Shown: piece after piece, positions 11,226 to 22,159 of the stretch
Layout: every line of letters starts with the position of its first letter
Position numbering within the stretch: position 1 is the first letter of the stretch
Assembly (NCBI GenBank): GCA_015039315.1
Contig: WIDE01000012.1
Coordinates: 129,731-193,730 of the forward strand
Source of the DNA: Clavulina sp. PMI_390
Lineage: Eukaryota; Basidiomycota; Agaricomycetes; Cantharellales; Hydnaceae
Direction of reading: 5' to 3'
Length of the DNA stretch: 64,000 nt
The notes under the pieces: generated by a model
Database searches by the model: none
What the model saw: the letters and a program-made list of their open reading frames with translations, nothing else
What the model was told of the DNA's origin: nothing
Program-made: the position numbers and the translations under genes

Positions 11226-13091
11226 ATGGCTTCGCCTTCCAAACGAACGCGCACTCTAAGCAATGCTCCGACACCCTCTACATCTACCCCCTCCCGACCG
11301 AAAGCTGAGATTATCGTCGTTGGTTCAAGTCCAACGAAGAGAGGTCGCGGTGGTGGGGCTGCTTCAACACCTCGACGCGGTGGGCGAACCCCGCGTTCTG
11401 GGGCTGCCTCTCCGACAAAATCGCCCACAAAGCCTCAAAGGGGGAAGGAACAAGTAGCTGGCGCTGAATCACCTACGAAAACACCAAGAGCCTCGACTAC
11501 TGTGCGCCGTGGACACGCTGGAGCATCGTCCAAGGCTGCACCAGTGACCGATCATGAGAGCTCCCAAGACGATGATGACGAAGACATCGAGGGTGACGGG
11601 GATGTCGATGATGACCCATCTGCAAGTGATGACGATGCTGCCGGCGATCCGAAATCCCGTCTTCAGCTTGCCCTCCCTGAGCTGCCTGGAGATGCGACGA
11701 TTCAGCGCACTGCATCTGATGTCTACCTCTACCTCCATTCTAAACCCTCCCGCACCTCCTCAAACACGTTCTCCTCCCTTCTCCCTAACCTCTCACCAGA
11801 AGAATGTGAAGAACTCCTGACTTCCTCCTCATCCTACATCACAAAAAAGCATGCCCCTCTGCTCAAAGCTCTACGTGCCAAGCACGAAGCTCAATACAAC
11901 CGATGGATTTTTGAGCTTTCACAAGGATTTAACTTGATATTTTATGGCTTTGGCTCCAAATTACACCTCTTGAACAATCTTGCTAGGAAATGCCTTGCTC
12001 GCGGTCATGCAGTGATCGTCAATGGGTTTTGGTCCCCCTCTGTCACACTAAAAACTGTTCTCGACGCTATCGAGGAGCAAATACCTGAGATCGTCTCAGC
12101 TCACGAGGACGAGCAGGCCGCATCTGCTTCCACGTCCACTGTGAGTGGGCTTGAAGCTCAAGCGGAGCGTATTTATCGCTACTTTGCACCATATCCTCCC
12201 TCTCCCTTTTCCGCTGTGGTGTTACACGACCGTAGACTTTTCCTCGTCATCCACAACATCGATTATAGTCCTCCACTCCGTGCACCAAGGGCACGAGCCG
12301 CATTGGCGATGCTTGCCTCTAACCCCAGAATCCACCTGATCGCTAGCATGGACAACATCCACAGCGGGTTGATATGGACGAGCGGGGAGATGCTGGGTCG
12401 GAAACATGACTTTGGCGATTCTACGACTCCACAACCTCATGAGGAATCCACCAATGCCATGGATGAGGATGAAGATGAGGCCACCAGCGGAGGTGTTCAA
12501 CAGCCTTCAGCTTCGGGTCGTGTTGACTCTTCAAGAGCGTTTGCCTGGCTCTGGCATGAAACACCTACCTTTGAGCCATACTCCATCGAACTCTCCTTCC
12601 GTAACACAAATATGCTTCCACGATCGAAGGCCTCTGCGCTACAGGAGCTACTCACAGGAGGAATGGGCGGTACAGGTGTGGAGGGGGAGCCTATCAATGA
12701 GCCCGCGGCGAAACAAGTCCTGGCCAGTGTCACGCAAAAGGCCAAGAGACTATTCGACCTCCTTGGGCGAGCACAGCTGGCTGCTCTCGACGATGCAGGG
12801 ACTGGAGGGCCGAAGGGTGTGGCGGGAGATGAAGGTGCAGGGACGAAGATGAGAGCCTTGGGGATGGCCTACGAGATCCTTGTGGTGCGAGCACGCGAGG
12901 AGTTCCTCGCTACGTCTGATGGGGCGCTGAGGGCGCTGTTGACAGAGTTTAAGGATCATGGGCTCGTCATCCAATCAGCAGGAGCGCAGAGTGCGGAACA
13001 AGCAGCTGGAGGTAAGATTGCTGGAGACGTATTGTGGATCCCCCTTGCGAAAGATGTATTAGAGAGATTGCTTGAAGGGTTAGCGGTATAG
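11226..13091 (+). CDS. ORC2: Origin recognition complex subunit 2
   Basis: A single uninterrupted exon of 621 residues, unusual in this intron-rich window. The first ~140 residues are basic and Ser/Thr-Pro rich, with repeated SPTK motifs that look like CDK sites. An acidic stretch follows. The conserved ORC2 core starts at ~residue 170 with SDVYLYLHSKPSRTSSNTF. It includes RWIFELSQGFNLIFYGFGSK (an AAA-like P-loop position lacking a classic Walker A), LFLVIHNIDYSPPLR, IHLIASMDNIHSGLIW, FAWLWHETPTFEPY and a C-terminal winged-helix region. ORC2 is an inactive AAA+-like subunit of the complex that marks replication origins. The start has a strong context (CACGATGGC) and removes an upstream in-frame extension that is not ORC-like. 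Confidence 0.95.
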   Translation: MASPSKRTRTLSNAPTPSTSTPSRPKAEIIVVGSSPTKRGRGGGAASTPRRGGRTPRSGAASPTKSPTKPQRGKEQVAGAESPTKTPRASTTVRRGHAGASSKAAPVTDHESSQDDDDEDIEGDGDVDDDPSASDDDAAGDPKSRLQLALPELPGDATIQRTASDVYLYLHSKPSRTSSNTFSSLLPNLSPEECEELLTSSSSYITKKHAPLLKALRAKHEAQYNRWIFELSQGFNLIFYGFGSKLHLLNNLARKCLARGHAVIVNGFWSPSVTLKTVLDAIEEQIPEIVSAHEDEQAASASTSTVSGLEAQAERIYRYFAPYPPSPFSAVVLHDRRLFLVIHNIDYSPPLRAPRARAALAMLASNPRIHLIASMDNIHSGLIWTSGEMLGRKHDFGDSTTPQPHEESTNAMDEDEDEATSGGVQQPSASGRVDSSRAFAWLWHETPTFEPYSIELSFRNTNMLPRSKASALQELLTGGMGGTGVEGEPINEPAAKQVLASVTQKAKRLFDLLGRAQLAALDDAGTGGPKGVAGDEGAGTKMRALGMAYEILVVRAREEFLATSDGALRALLTEFKDHGLVIQSAGAQSAEQAAGGKIAGDVLWIPLAKDVLERLLEGLAV

Positions 13092-13487
13092 CCCCACTAT
13101 GTTTCGTATCTGTATTTGGTAAATAGCCTTTGGTGTGATGGCTTCGCAGTAATGTGGAGGCGACTGTTTGTTCTCTGTGTATATCGAGAGTCGATCGGCG
13201 CACGCGTGCGAAACATCTTGTCAGCTCGGCATCCATAAACTCCACAAAGCGGCCCAGCTCACCAATAGTTTTTGCGCTTTTAGGACTGGTCTTAAGATCG
13301 CCATCTGTGACGAAGCCTCTGCCTTAAGAGTAGTTGCTGTTTGCTGTGATAACTGGTAAGAAACATCGTTGACCTGAACGTCGAGCATCGAAGCCGGGGT
13401 TCTCTTCCTCAAAGTCGGAACTCAAGCCGTGTCTTCCTCTCTATATCGCGCGCATCAAATATAATATCCAGACCAGGGTGCTTCAAT
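13092..13487. other. Spacer between ORC2 and DDB1
   Basis: This 396-base gap lies between two plus-strand genes. I see no protein-like frame on either strand. It should hold the ORC2 3' end and the DDB1 promoter. Confidence 0.4.
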
Positions 13488-16400
13488 ATGCATGTCATCT
13501 CAACTTGGAACAGCCCCTCTGCGATCTACCACTCATGTAGAGTTGGCGCGTCTGCGCTCGTCATCGCAAGAGCTCATCGTGTCGAGGTGGTGCGACTCAC
13601 CGAAACCGGGCTTACTTTTATTCCTGGGTGCGCCGTAGACGTATGGGGAATGGTTACAAGCTTGAAATGCGTCTCTCGCGACGACAATGTGCGTAGTATC
13701 CTGTTCTCCCACCTGCTGCCGATAACGTTGCGCTAACGAAGGCCTGCCTCATTTCTTCTTCTCGCATCAACTCTCCGCTTATATCTTGATCTCAACGTTG
13801 TATATGGACAATCCCTCTTATATTCGACCAAAATTATCCTGTGTATACCCCCTCACAGAACGCCGCCATTTTTGTCACCACAGACCACCCTCGGCCAATG
13901 GCATTCATCCTCGCCTATCGTATTGAGGCTTCTACAAAGTCAAAGGGCTCCCCCATCCATACCCTGACCGTAACTCAACACATCAATCTCCACACCCGCG
14001 CTGATCGCATCGCCGAATTCTTCCAAGGCGGTATTCTCGATCCCGTCACAGGACTGGCAATTTCGTCAGCATATGCATCCAGTCTCAAAGTCATACCTAC
14101 GACGAGTGATGTGGTCATAGGGGGGAAAAGGAAGTCAGTGACAGAGTTTGATGCCAGGGTTCCCGAAATCAACATCCTCTCCATGGCATTCTTGCCCCCA
14201 TCGGCACTGCCAGCTTCGTCATTATCTGTTGCTCAACCTCTTGTCGCGATTCTACATTCGACTCCCCAGGATCGCCGCCAGCTTATTCTTCGACGGCTCG
14301 ATCTCGATGAGAAGGAGCTGGCGTCAGTCCCATCTGGTCCTTCTGGCCATGGGGAAGATAGTGGCGACCATACATGGGCTGAGGTTCTCCCTGTGCCCAT
14401 GTATGTCCACGATGGCGCCAATCTGGTAATACCGGTCGCGGGTGCAGCAGCTACTGATCCAGTCAACGAGGATGTCGAGATGGAAGAGGCAACACAGACT
14501 GCTCGCCAGGATCGAGACCGCGGTGGCCTGCTCGTCATCGGCACCGGCATCGCGCAGTTCTTCCGCTTCTCTGACCCTCCACCAAGGCCGCCTGCCAGTC
14601 CCACCAAGTCACGGAGGGACTTGAAGGGTAAGGGGAGGGAAAAGGATGCCCCATTAGATAGCCCTAGTGGGAGCAGGAAGCGCGCTCGGGACAACTCGGC
14701 GAACGAATCTAGCCAGAACGGAGGTGTTCTAACAGCGGACCTCCCCATAAAAGATGTCACCACGTTAGTGGACCTCTTGTCCCATCGATTGAGATACTAA
14801 CCAACCTTTCGTCCCCAGGTATGATTTTATTGACGGCTCCCGCCTGTTACTGGCGGATGAATGGGGCCGTGTCGTTCTGCTTGTTTTACAACGCGACTCA
14901 GTTGTCGTGACGAAACTGAAAGTGATCCTTCTACCTGGGGAGGTTCGTGAAATATTGTGGTCCTGTCAAACAATTTGATGGTGTTGACCGTTCTCTGCTG
15001 GTTCTGTCGCGGATAGATCTCCCCTGCGAGCAGCCTCACATATCTCTCCTCTGGCTTCTTCTATGTGGGCTCCCACTGCGCCGATGCCCAGCTTGTGCGC
15101 CTCCTTGCCCGTCCTGTCCCTATCTCCAGCCTTGGAAACATGCTCGAATCAGCAGCCGCTGTGAACTCAAAGATGGCCGAGAGCGAAGGCTGGCCGGGAT
15201 CGGAAACAACGAGCCTACACGTAGTAGAGAGCTATAAAAACGTGGCACCCATCACCGACGCGATCGTCATGCCGGTAGAGGGGAGCATACAGGTCGTTGC
15301 GTGCTCTGGAGCGTTCAATAGTGGGACGATAAGGGTATGTGCCTTTCCTGTAAACCTGAATGCGTCCGTCTAGGCCTAGAGTTGATCTTTGCTCTCTCCA
15401 TCCAGATTATGCGGAAGAGCGCAGATTTCAAGGAGCTCGCGGCGATCGAACAGGTAAACCACGTAACGATGATGTGGCCGTTGAAGCTGCAATACGGCGA
15501 TGAGTGAGTTTGACACTTCTCTTGTTTAATAAATAAATATCCGCTAATCAAACGCTAGATATGACCGATACCTGATGATATCCACACTCTATTCCACTGC
15601 TCTTGTCGACCTCTCTTCATCCGATCCTTCCTCTACTGCTCCCTCAGTTCCCGAAGCCATCACCTCCGACCAGCTCCCCGCCCTTATTCGATCTTCCCCT
15701 ACAATTGCGACAGGAAATGTCCGCGGTGGAAATGGCAGCGCCATTGTCCAAGTCACAGCGGAGGGTGTCTGGGTAATTGATACAATCGGCGGGTTTGTCG
15801 TTTCCAGCTGGCCCGCCGCTGGGCAGGACAAAGTAATGGTCACGAACGCAGGCGTGAACGGTCGACAAGTCCTGGTTGCACTGAATGGGGGACGGGTTGT
15901 GTATTTGACCGTCGGAGACTTACATAAAGTCGGGACTGCAATAGGTGATGGAGATGACGAGCTCCGGTTGATGGAGGTCCAGTAAGTCTCCATCTGTATC
16001 TCTCCACTCTGCGGTTTCTGATTGGCTCTTCCGCCCATCTCTATACATGGCCCTCAGCTCGCGATCATTTTATGCTGATGACGCACAGCCTGGCTCCTCT
16101 TCTCCTGCGTTGGAGATTTCCGCTATCAGCATCAATCCTCTCTGGCTTCACACCAGTACTACCCCACAGTCAGCTTCCCGTGGGGATCTGGACGCGAGTC
16201 GCATCGCGGCGATTGGTTTCTGGGACTCGAACTCTATCCAGCTCGTCTCGCTTCCAGGGCTCAAGCCTTATGACGTGGGCCTAGCGAAAGATGAAGGACA
16301 TCGGCCAAGATCATTACTCTTGCATGCTTTCGGTACTATTGCGGGACCGGATGCTCGGGAGTCCGCACCGAATAGTACTCCGAGCACGCGAGCATCCACC

Positions 16401-18531
16401 CCAGTTCCCACTGAGAAGCCAATCCCTGCCGACAAGCCATTACTCTCTGCAAAACTAGTCTCGGGATCAATGACAGCTATCTTCTTACTTGCAGGCCTCG
16501 TGAATGGAACACTGGTCACCTACGAGCTCGATCCTGAGACTCATCTTGTCCGATCTCGACGCGCATTACTATTAGGGAATATTCCACTCATTTTGACGCC
16601 GTGTCGATACCAGCCATCTGCTGGTGGTGGCTCCAAGGTTGATGGCTATCAGAATGTGGTATTTGTTGGAGGAAGCCGGCCAACTATTGTGTTCCTTGAT
16701 GGAAAGAGGCTTCAGCACTCGCCGATCAACCTAAAGGTTAGTCATTCTTCGTGGTGGTGCATACGAAGCAGGCTCTCTGGTCGCATCATCTGTCTTTGAC
16801 CGGGCACTAACCAGTATGCAATGTTCTTACCACGTTGTGCCACTGAAGGATGTGTCGGCAGCGTGCACATTCAACTCACCAGCGTATTCCGATGGGCTTA
16901 TTCTCAGTCGAAACGAGAACCTCATCATCGGCAAAATTGATACTCTGCACGAGCTTCAAATCCATACAGTGAGTGCTATTCTTCTGCGGGTTATACTTCT
17001 AGAATCTCCTCGGAATAATTGCGCCTACCGCTTTCTCACCTTTAGAAAATGTATGGCCGAGAGAATCCGATCAAAATGGCGCATGACCCTGTCAATAAGA
17101 TGTATGGTGTTGCGCTCGTGAAGCAGCAACCCCTCTCGACCTCTTTTGTACCTGGCGAGCCCAGGACATTCAGTTTGGAAACGTCGAGCTCCCTTCGTTT
17201 GATTGACGAGGTTACTTTCCAACGTATGTGCTGTACCTTATCCTTCCTAGCAGCGGTAAAACTCATAAGTCGAGTGGCTTTCCGGTTCTAAACTACAGAG
17301 GTGTCAGACTGCCCGATCAATGATGCGGACGAGATCACCTCAGTCATGTCGTACCCACTCAGAGCCTCTGATGGCGAGACGAAGCAATATTGGGTTGTCG
17401 GCTCGGAAACACTTGCAGATGACCCTCGGAATAATACCGGTCGATTGTCTATATATTCACTCCTGAAGGACAAGACGCTGGAACTCGTGGCTAGTATAGA
17501 GCTCCTTGGCCCTGTCAGCGCTGTGGAGGGAATCGATGGGAAGGTCGTTGTTGCCGCTGGTGCTGGAGTAAGTTTGCTTCCATGAATATGCTATCACTTT
17601 TACTCATTAGACATCGACTCTTTGCCAATTTCAGATCAACGTATTTGAGCTCACTCGATCTACCACGATGCCAGACCTCCGTCTCGTTTCCCTTGCAAGC
17701 TGGAACCGCGGGTATCAAATCAACCAGATCCGTATCCAGCATGAGAATTCCCTCATCTTCACTTCTGATGCCCTTCGTTCTATCGACGTTTTACGCTGGG
17801 CTCCTCAAAAACAGGTCAAGCTAGAGCTCTATGCTCGAGACCATAGATCCCAGTGGCCAGTGACGATTGGGCTTCTGGGAGATAGGGAGGTACTTGTAGC
17901 GGAGGGTCAGGGACACATTTATTCATACAAGGTCCGGGCCCAGCATGTGGAGAGGGCAGGGGCGTACTATCTTGGGGAGCAGATTACGGAAATTCGCCAA
18001 GGTATGAATGAGTCTTGCTAACATGGGATCCATCCATAGTCTGCATTGGTTGTTCATATTTCATTCCGTTCTCTAGGCTCCGTCGTGGCACACGAAGGGA
18101 ACCAAGATATCAGGCCCAGCCTCGTCTTTTTCACCAATTTGGGTCGCATCGGCGTTGTCTCGTCCATCACTCAGGACTTTGGCCTCTTGCTCACGTCGCT
18201 TGAGCGCAATCTTGATAGCTTCCTTCTCGGGCCTGGGGACATTGAACACTCGACGTGAGTTTTCCTTTCTTCTTAGCAGCGTGAAAAGCATCTAACCAAA
18301 ACTGACAAATGTTTTTGGACACTCAGATGGCGAGCGCCAGTCACGCACGATGCCTTTGGCGAATCGGCGCAAGCTGGATTCGTCGATGGCGACTTTGTCG
18401 AGCGCTTCCTTGAGTACCCCGATGCGGATGCTGCGGGGGCCGTCTTGGCGGGCAAAAGCTCCGCTGAGACGATCAAGGAAGATTACGCCAAGGTGGTGCA
18501 GAAACTCGAGCAGTTGCAGTTGGTGCATTGA
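13488..18531 (+). CDS. DDB1: DDB1-type CRL4 ubiquitin ligase adaptor
   Basis: A long gene with about a dozen introns. Exon 1 is 13488-13688 and exon 2 starts at 13859 (NAAIFVTTDHPRPMAF). Landmarks run in family order: SIQVVACSGAFNSGTIR, AIGFWDSNSIQLVSLPG, FVGGSRPTIVFLDGK, DVSAACTFNSPAYSDGL, NENLIIGKIDTLHELQIHT and KMYGRENPIKMAHDP. The end has GFVDGDFVERFLEY and KLEQLQLVH. These place it with DDB1 (three beta-propellers, substrate adaptor of Cul4 ligases, DNA-damage recognition) rather than SF3B3 or CPSF160. Low-complexity insertions (Pro/Ser/Arg near 14570-14700, Thr/Pro near 16360-16430) sit in loops. Intron 1 (170 nt) is longer than most here, and its acceptor is the least certain junction. 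Confidence 0.92.
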
Positions 18532-19076
18532 GATGTTTGCTACTCTGTTATGTGTGGTTTAGTGGTCCCTAGGGCATGTAACTCAAATGTATAATTACGA
18601 TATACCAGCTGTATAGCTTTGTGCGCACAATTGTATTGATGCTTGACTCTCACACTGATGTATCTTGAGTGTGATATGATTATTCCTGCATGAAAAGGTA
18701 GTTTCTGACAAGAAGGCAATTGTGCAAGGTTCACGAACCAGGGATGCACAACCTCAGTCCAAAAAGTGCGAAGATGTTTATGACTACCAAAGGGAAGCCG
18801 CGCCATCGCACCGAAGGCAGCCATTTATTACGATCACCTTGAAACAATAGATCTTGTAACCCAAGTGCCCACTTCAAGGTCGTGCTGGCGGGGCGATAAA
18901 ATTGAGTGATGGAAGCGTTACCGTGACATGTCACGACTCAATTTAGTCGTCCGACATTTGGGCTGATTTCCTTTGACACCGGGCCTCAAGAGACTGTCAA
19001 CGCACCCCCGTAACGCCCGACTGAGGCTGCTTTAAGCGCGCGTTCTTGCGGCACGTTTCTCGTCCCAGCGGGTCCT
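18532..19076. other. Intergenic spacer
   Basis: 545 bases between two plus-strand genes with no protein-like frame. It contains the DDB1 3' end, several AT-rich patches (18590-18690) and the upstream region of the next gene. Confidence 0.4.
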
Positions 19077-21607
19077 ATGGGTCTGTTCACTCCGCGAAAA
19101 GAGGCTTCATCGTCGCGGTCTCAGTCCCTGGATCCATCGTCCTCAAAGTCACGTTGGGTGAGTCGCGCCCGTTCTGCCATGATGCCCGAGGGTTCTCAGC
19201 TGCTGCGTCTCGTCCATGTAGTTTCCATCATCGAACCGCAATTCGCGCGTGTACGACAGCGAATCGTCGTATGGGGATGTATCCCCAGGTCCTTCGAGTG
19301 TGGGGGCCTCCCCGTATGCCACCATGTCACGCGTAGCCCCTTCTTCAGCCTACGCTTCGCATCAGCGACAGCGAAGCACCGACCGCGCGACGTGAGCACT
19401 TGATTCTTCTACCCCCTTCTCCCGCCTCTCTGTCCCTCGGCCAGCTAATATGATCACATCATAATTTTCCGACTAGTGTTTCGCTCGCTCAGCGTCTCAA
19501 TGAGCTTGCCACTGCTAATGCCGACGGTCTCCTCGAGTATGTACCTCCGTTCCCGTTGGTGCTCCGACTGAATCGCTGAATAATGCTACCTGTCAAACCA
19601 ACCTAATCTCAATCTCTACCCATTTGCTGGCGTCACTTGTCACTCCCTCCACATTTCCCCAAACCCTTTATGCGAAATGGTCGCCAATGCTCTTCAACAC
19701 TACACACCCCCTCTCTAAAGGGATGAGGAGTATCGACTGTTACGACAAAATCTCTTCGAGCGATTTGGAGCCGCTTCGCAAGTTCCTACTGAGTCTCCTA
19801 TTGTCAAACTGTCTCCTCCCGATCCTCGTACGTTCGCATTCTACATTGTTACTGTTTTTTTTTTTCTTCAGTCAGCATCACTTTTGGCCGATCCTCCATT
19901 GACTCAAACTGTCCTTTGTATCACTTTTGTATAGCCCCCGCAAATCCGCGATCCCGTTCTTCATCAAACGCGCGCCACTATGCATCTTCCCAGCATGCTG
20001 ACCCCTCCGAAACCTCCCGTCCACCCTCCGTGATCTCTACCTCATCGCGTGTATCGACAATTACGTCTGCTTTGCGCAACGCCCTCCTCCGGCAGCCCTC
20101 ACTATCAAAACAGCAACCTGCCAGCGCGGGCCCTGCCTCCACATCCTTCCATTTCAACGACTCTAGCTCCCAGCGTGGGCTACGCCACCAAACCTCCTCA
20201 CACTCCCTCAAGTCGAGTGCGGCGTCCGTCTCTGCGTCTTCATCAGTCCCGCATTTCCGAGGCTCTGGGGCTGGCGGTGGGGATGCGCACTCCATCTCGT
20301 CCTATCACACTGGGTTCTCGTCTCGGACCGGGCGCACATCTGGCTCCCGTGGCCCTCCTTCGTCATACCACCATCACCCGTCTACCCCAGGAAGATCTGG
20401 GCGGAAAGGAAAATCCGTTCCGACTCCATCAGTACATAGCGGAAATGGTGTCAGAGTTCCCCTCGAGCTGGATGGGGAGGACACAAGCGCGGCTGATATC
20501 AGGGATGAGATTCTTGCCGTAGAGGCGGAGAAACGAGGTTTGATGGAGGGATTCGAAGGCCTTGCCATGAGCGCTGCTGCAAACCCAGGCCCAAACGGAG
20601 GCTCTAGGAGAAGCGGGTCACTAAGCAGCTCAAAAGGCAAGACACTGAAAAAGCGGAAGGCACAGTCGTCCGATGCATTGAGAGAGGCAAATGCTTCCGC
20701 AAGCTTGAGTGCGGAGGGGGATGCAAAGGGGAAGGATAAGGAAAGACCTAGCTCGATATGGACTGTCACACCTGATACCCATCGCCTCTTCTCTGATCCT
20801 TCCTCCTCGTCTCAGTCACAATTAACATCATCTCCATTATTATTATCCCCGGCGCAGCTGCAGCCAATGCCTCCGCCTTCTGGATCCACCGCACCGGCCT
20901 CCACCCAAACACTCCGATCAGCCTCTACCCCTTTACCATCCTCTTCAAAACCACCGCCCAAACCTCTCGGTCCTTCCATTGCTGAGCGTAAGCGTTCCCT
21001 CGGGATGCTCTCTGCTGCTAGCGCAAAGTTCTCCCGTAGTCGCGACTATCTTGTGTCTCCTCCCTCACCGCTTCCACAGTCAGCCACTTTGGCACCCTCT
21101 CGCTCAACTCCGTCTACCCCTTCAAAGGGAAGCGGGAATACCTCGACAGCCGCGGCATCTGCGGCGGCAAAAGTCACCGAGTTCTTCCGGAGACGAGGGA
21201 CACCAAAGAAAGATGCCAGCGGTAGTGGTGGAGGAGAGAATGTTCCGCCTGTGCCGAGTGTACATGTCAATGGGGGCGGCCAGCAGCAGCAATCAAAAAC
21301 GACAGCCCCGACCCAAACGCAATCCTTGAAACACAAGAGGAGCAAACTACACAAAACAGGGCCCGCGAATGGGAATGATGCCGATCCTGCGACTATCGTT
21401 CTTTCTCCTGATCAAGAGCATCCCCACCAGGATCTTGGCCAGGATGGATGGGTGGAAGTCGAGGAGATGGAGGATCCCGAAGAAGATCCTGCTCTTCGGG
21501 AGATTAGGAAGCGGAAGGAGGAGACGGCGGCGCGATACGATCAACGCCTCGAATTCTTGAGGGCCAAGCTGAAAGGCGCAGAGCTCAAGGAGCGGTTGAT
21601 TCGATGA
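19077..21607 (+). CDS. Ser-rich protein with conserved N-terminal LLRQNLFERF segment, function unknown
   Basis: Five exons (19077-19157, 19222-19391, 19477-19536, 19721-19827, 19935-21607) close in one frame. The only ordered-looking part is near residues 80-125: VSLAQRLNELATANADGLLE then DEEYRLLRQNLFERF, a helical motif with alternating Leu that looks conserved. After that come ~480 residues of Ser/Pro/Thr-rich disordered sequence with basic patches, such as KGKTLKKRKAQ and EFFRRRGTPKKD. A C-terminal charged helix follows (EEDPALREIRKRKEETAARYDQRLEFLRAKLK), probably a coiled coil. I do not recognise a family with confidence. The mix of disorder and two helices suggests a scaffold or signalling adaptor. 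Confidence 0.75.
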
Positions 21608-22159
21608 TTTATTGGTTTTGACCTTTTTTTTTTGTTTTTCTCTCTTCTTGTCTGATGTGGATATGTTTCTTTTCATTTCTGTTTTAATTGCGTTTGCTTC
21701 CCCCTTTCCCCCTCATGCCCCGTACGTCCTCATGCACATATGCCGTCTATCTTCGATTCTTGGTTTGGGCTTGATGTTATTATTCCCTCTCACTATTGCA
21801 GTTGCTGGCCGTGTCTTTATTATTGGACATTTCACCGGTAGCACTTTATACCACCTTAGCATAGACCTCTCGCTGATCCCCCAACATGCAGTCACTTGGC
21901 TAGCTAGTGATTTTATCTAGCTAGAGTTCGATACCCCCTCTTTTGAGTTTCCTACATGCACTAAATTGATTGTGATTTGCTGTGATTCAGGAGAAATCGA
22001 TCTCTCAAAGTAATAAGTGTGTTGGGGGCTCGACCAATGATTTGCCCAGGGGCACACAGGCGCATTCAAGCGCCTGGCCAAACACCCCTCAATACGAGCA
22101 CGGCCGAACTACCTATTATTCCGCACACTTCTCTAGACCTTAGACAACACTGAAGAACA
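21608..22159. other. Intergenic spacer
   Basis: 552 bases with no protein-like frame on either strand. T-rich just after the preceding stop (21626-21690), consistent with a 3' end. The rest precedes the first F-box-like gene. Confidence 0.4.
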
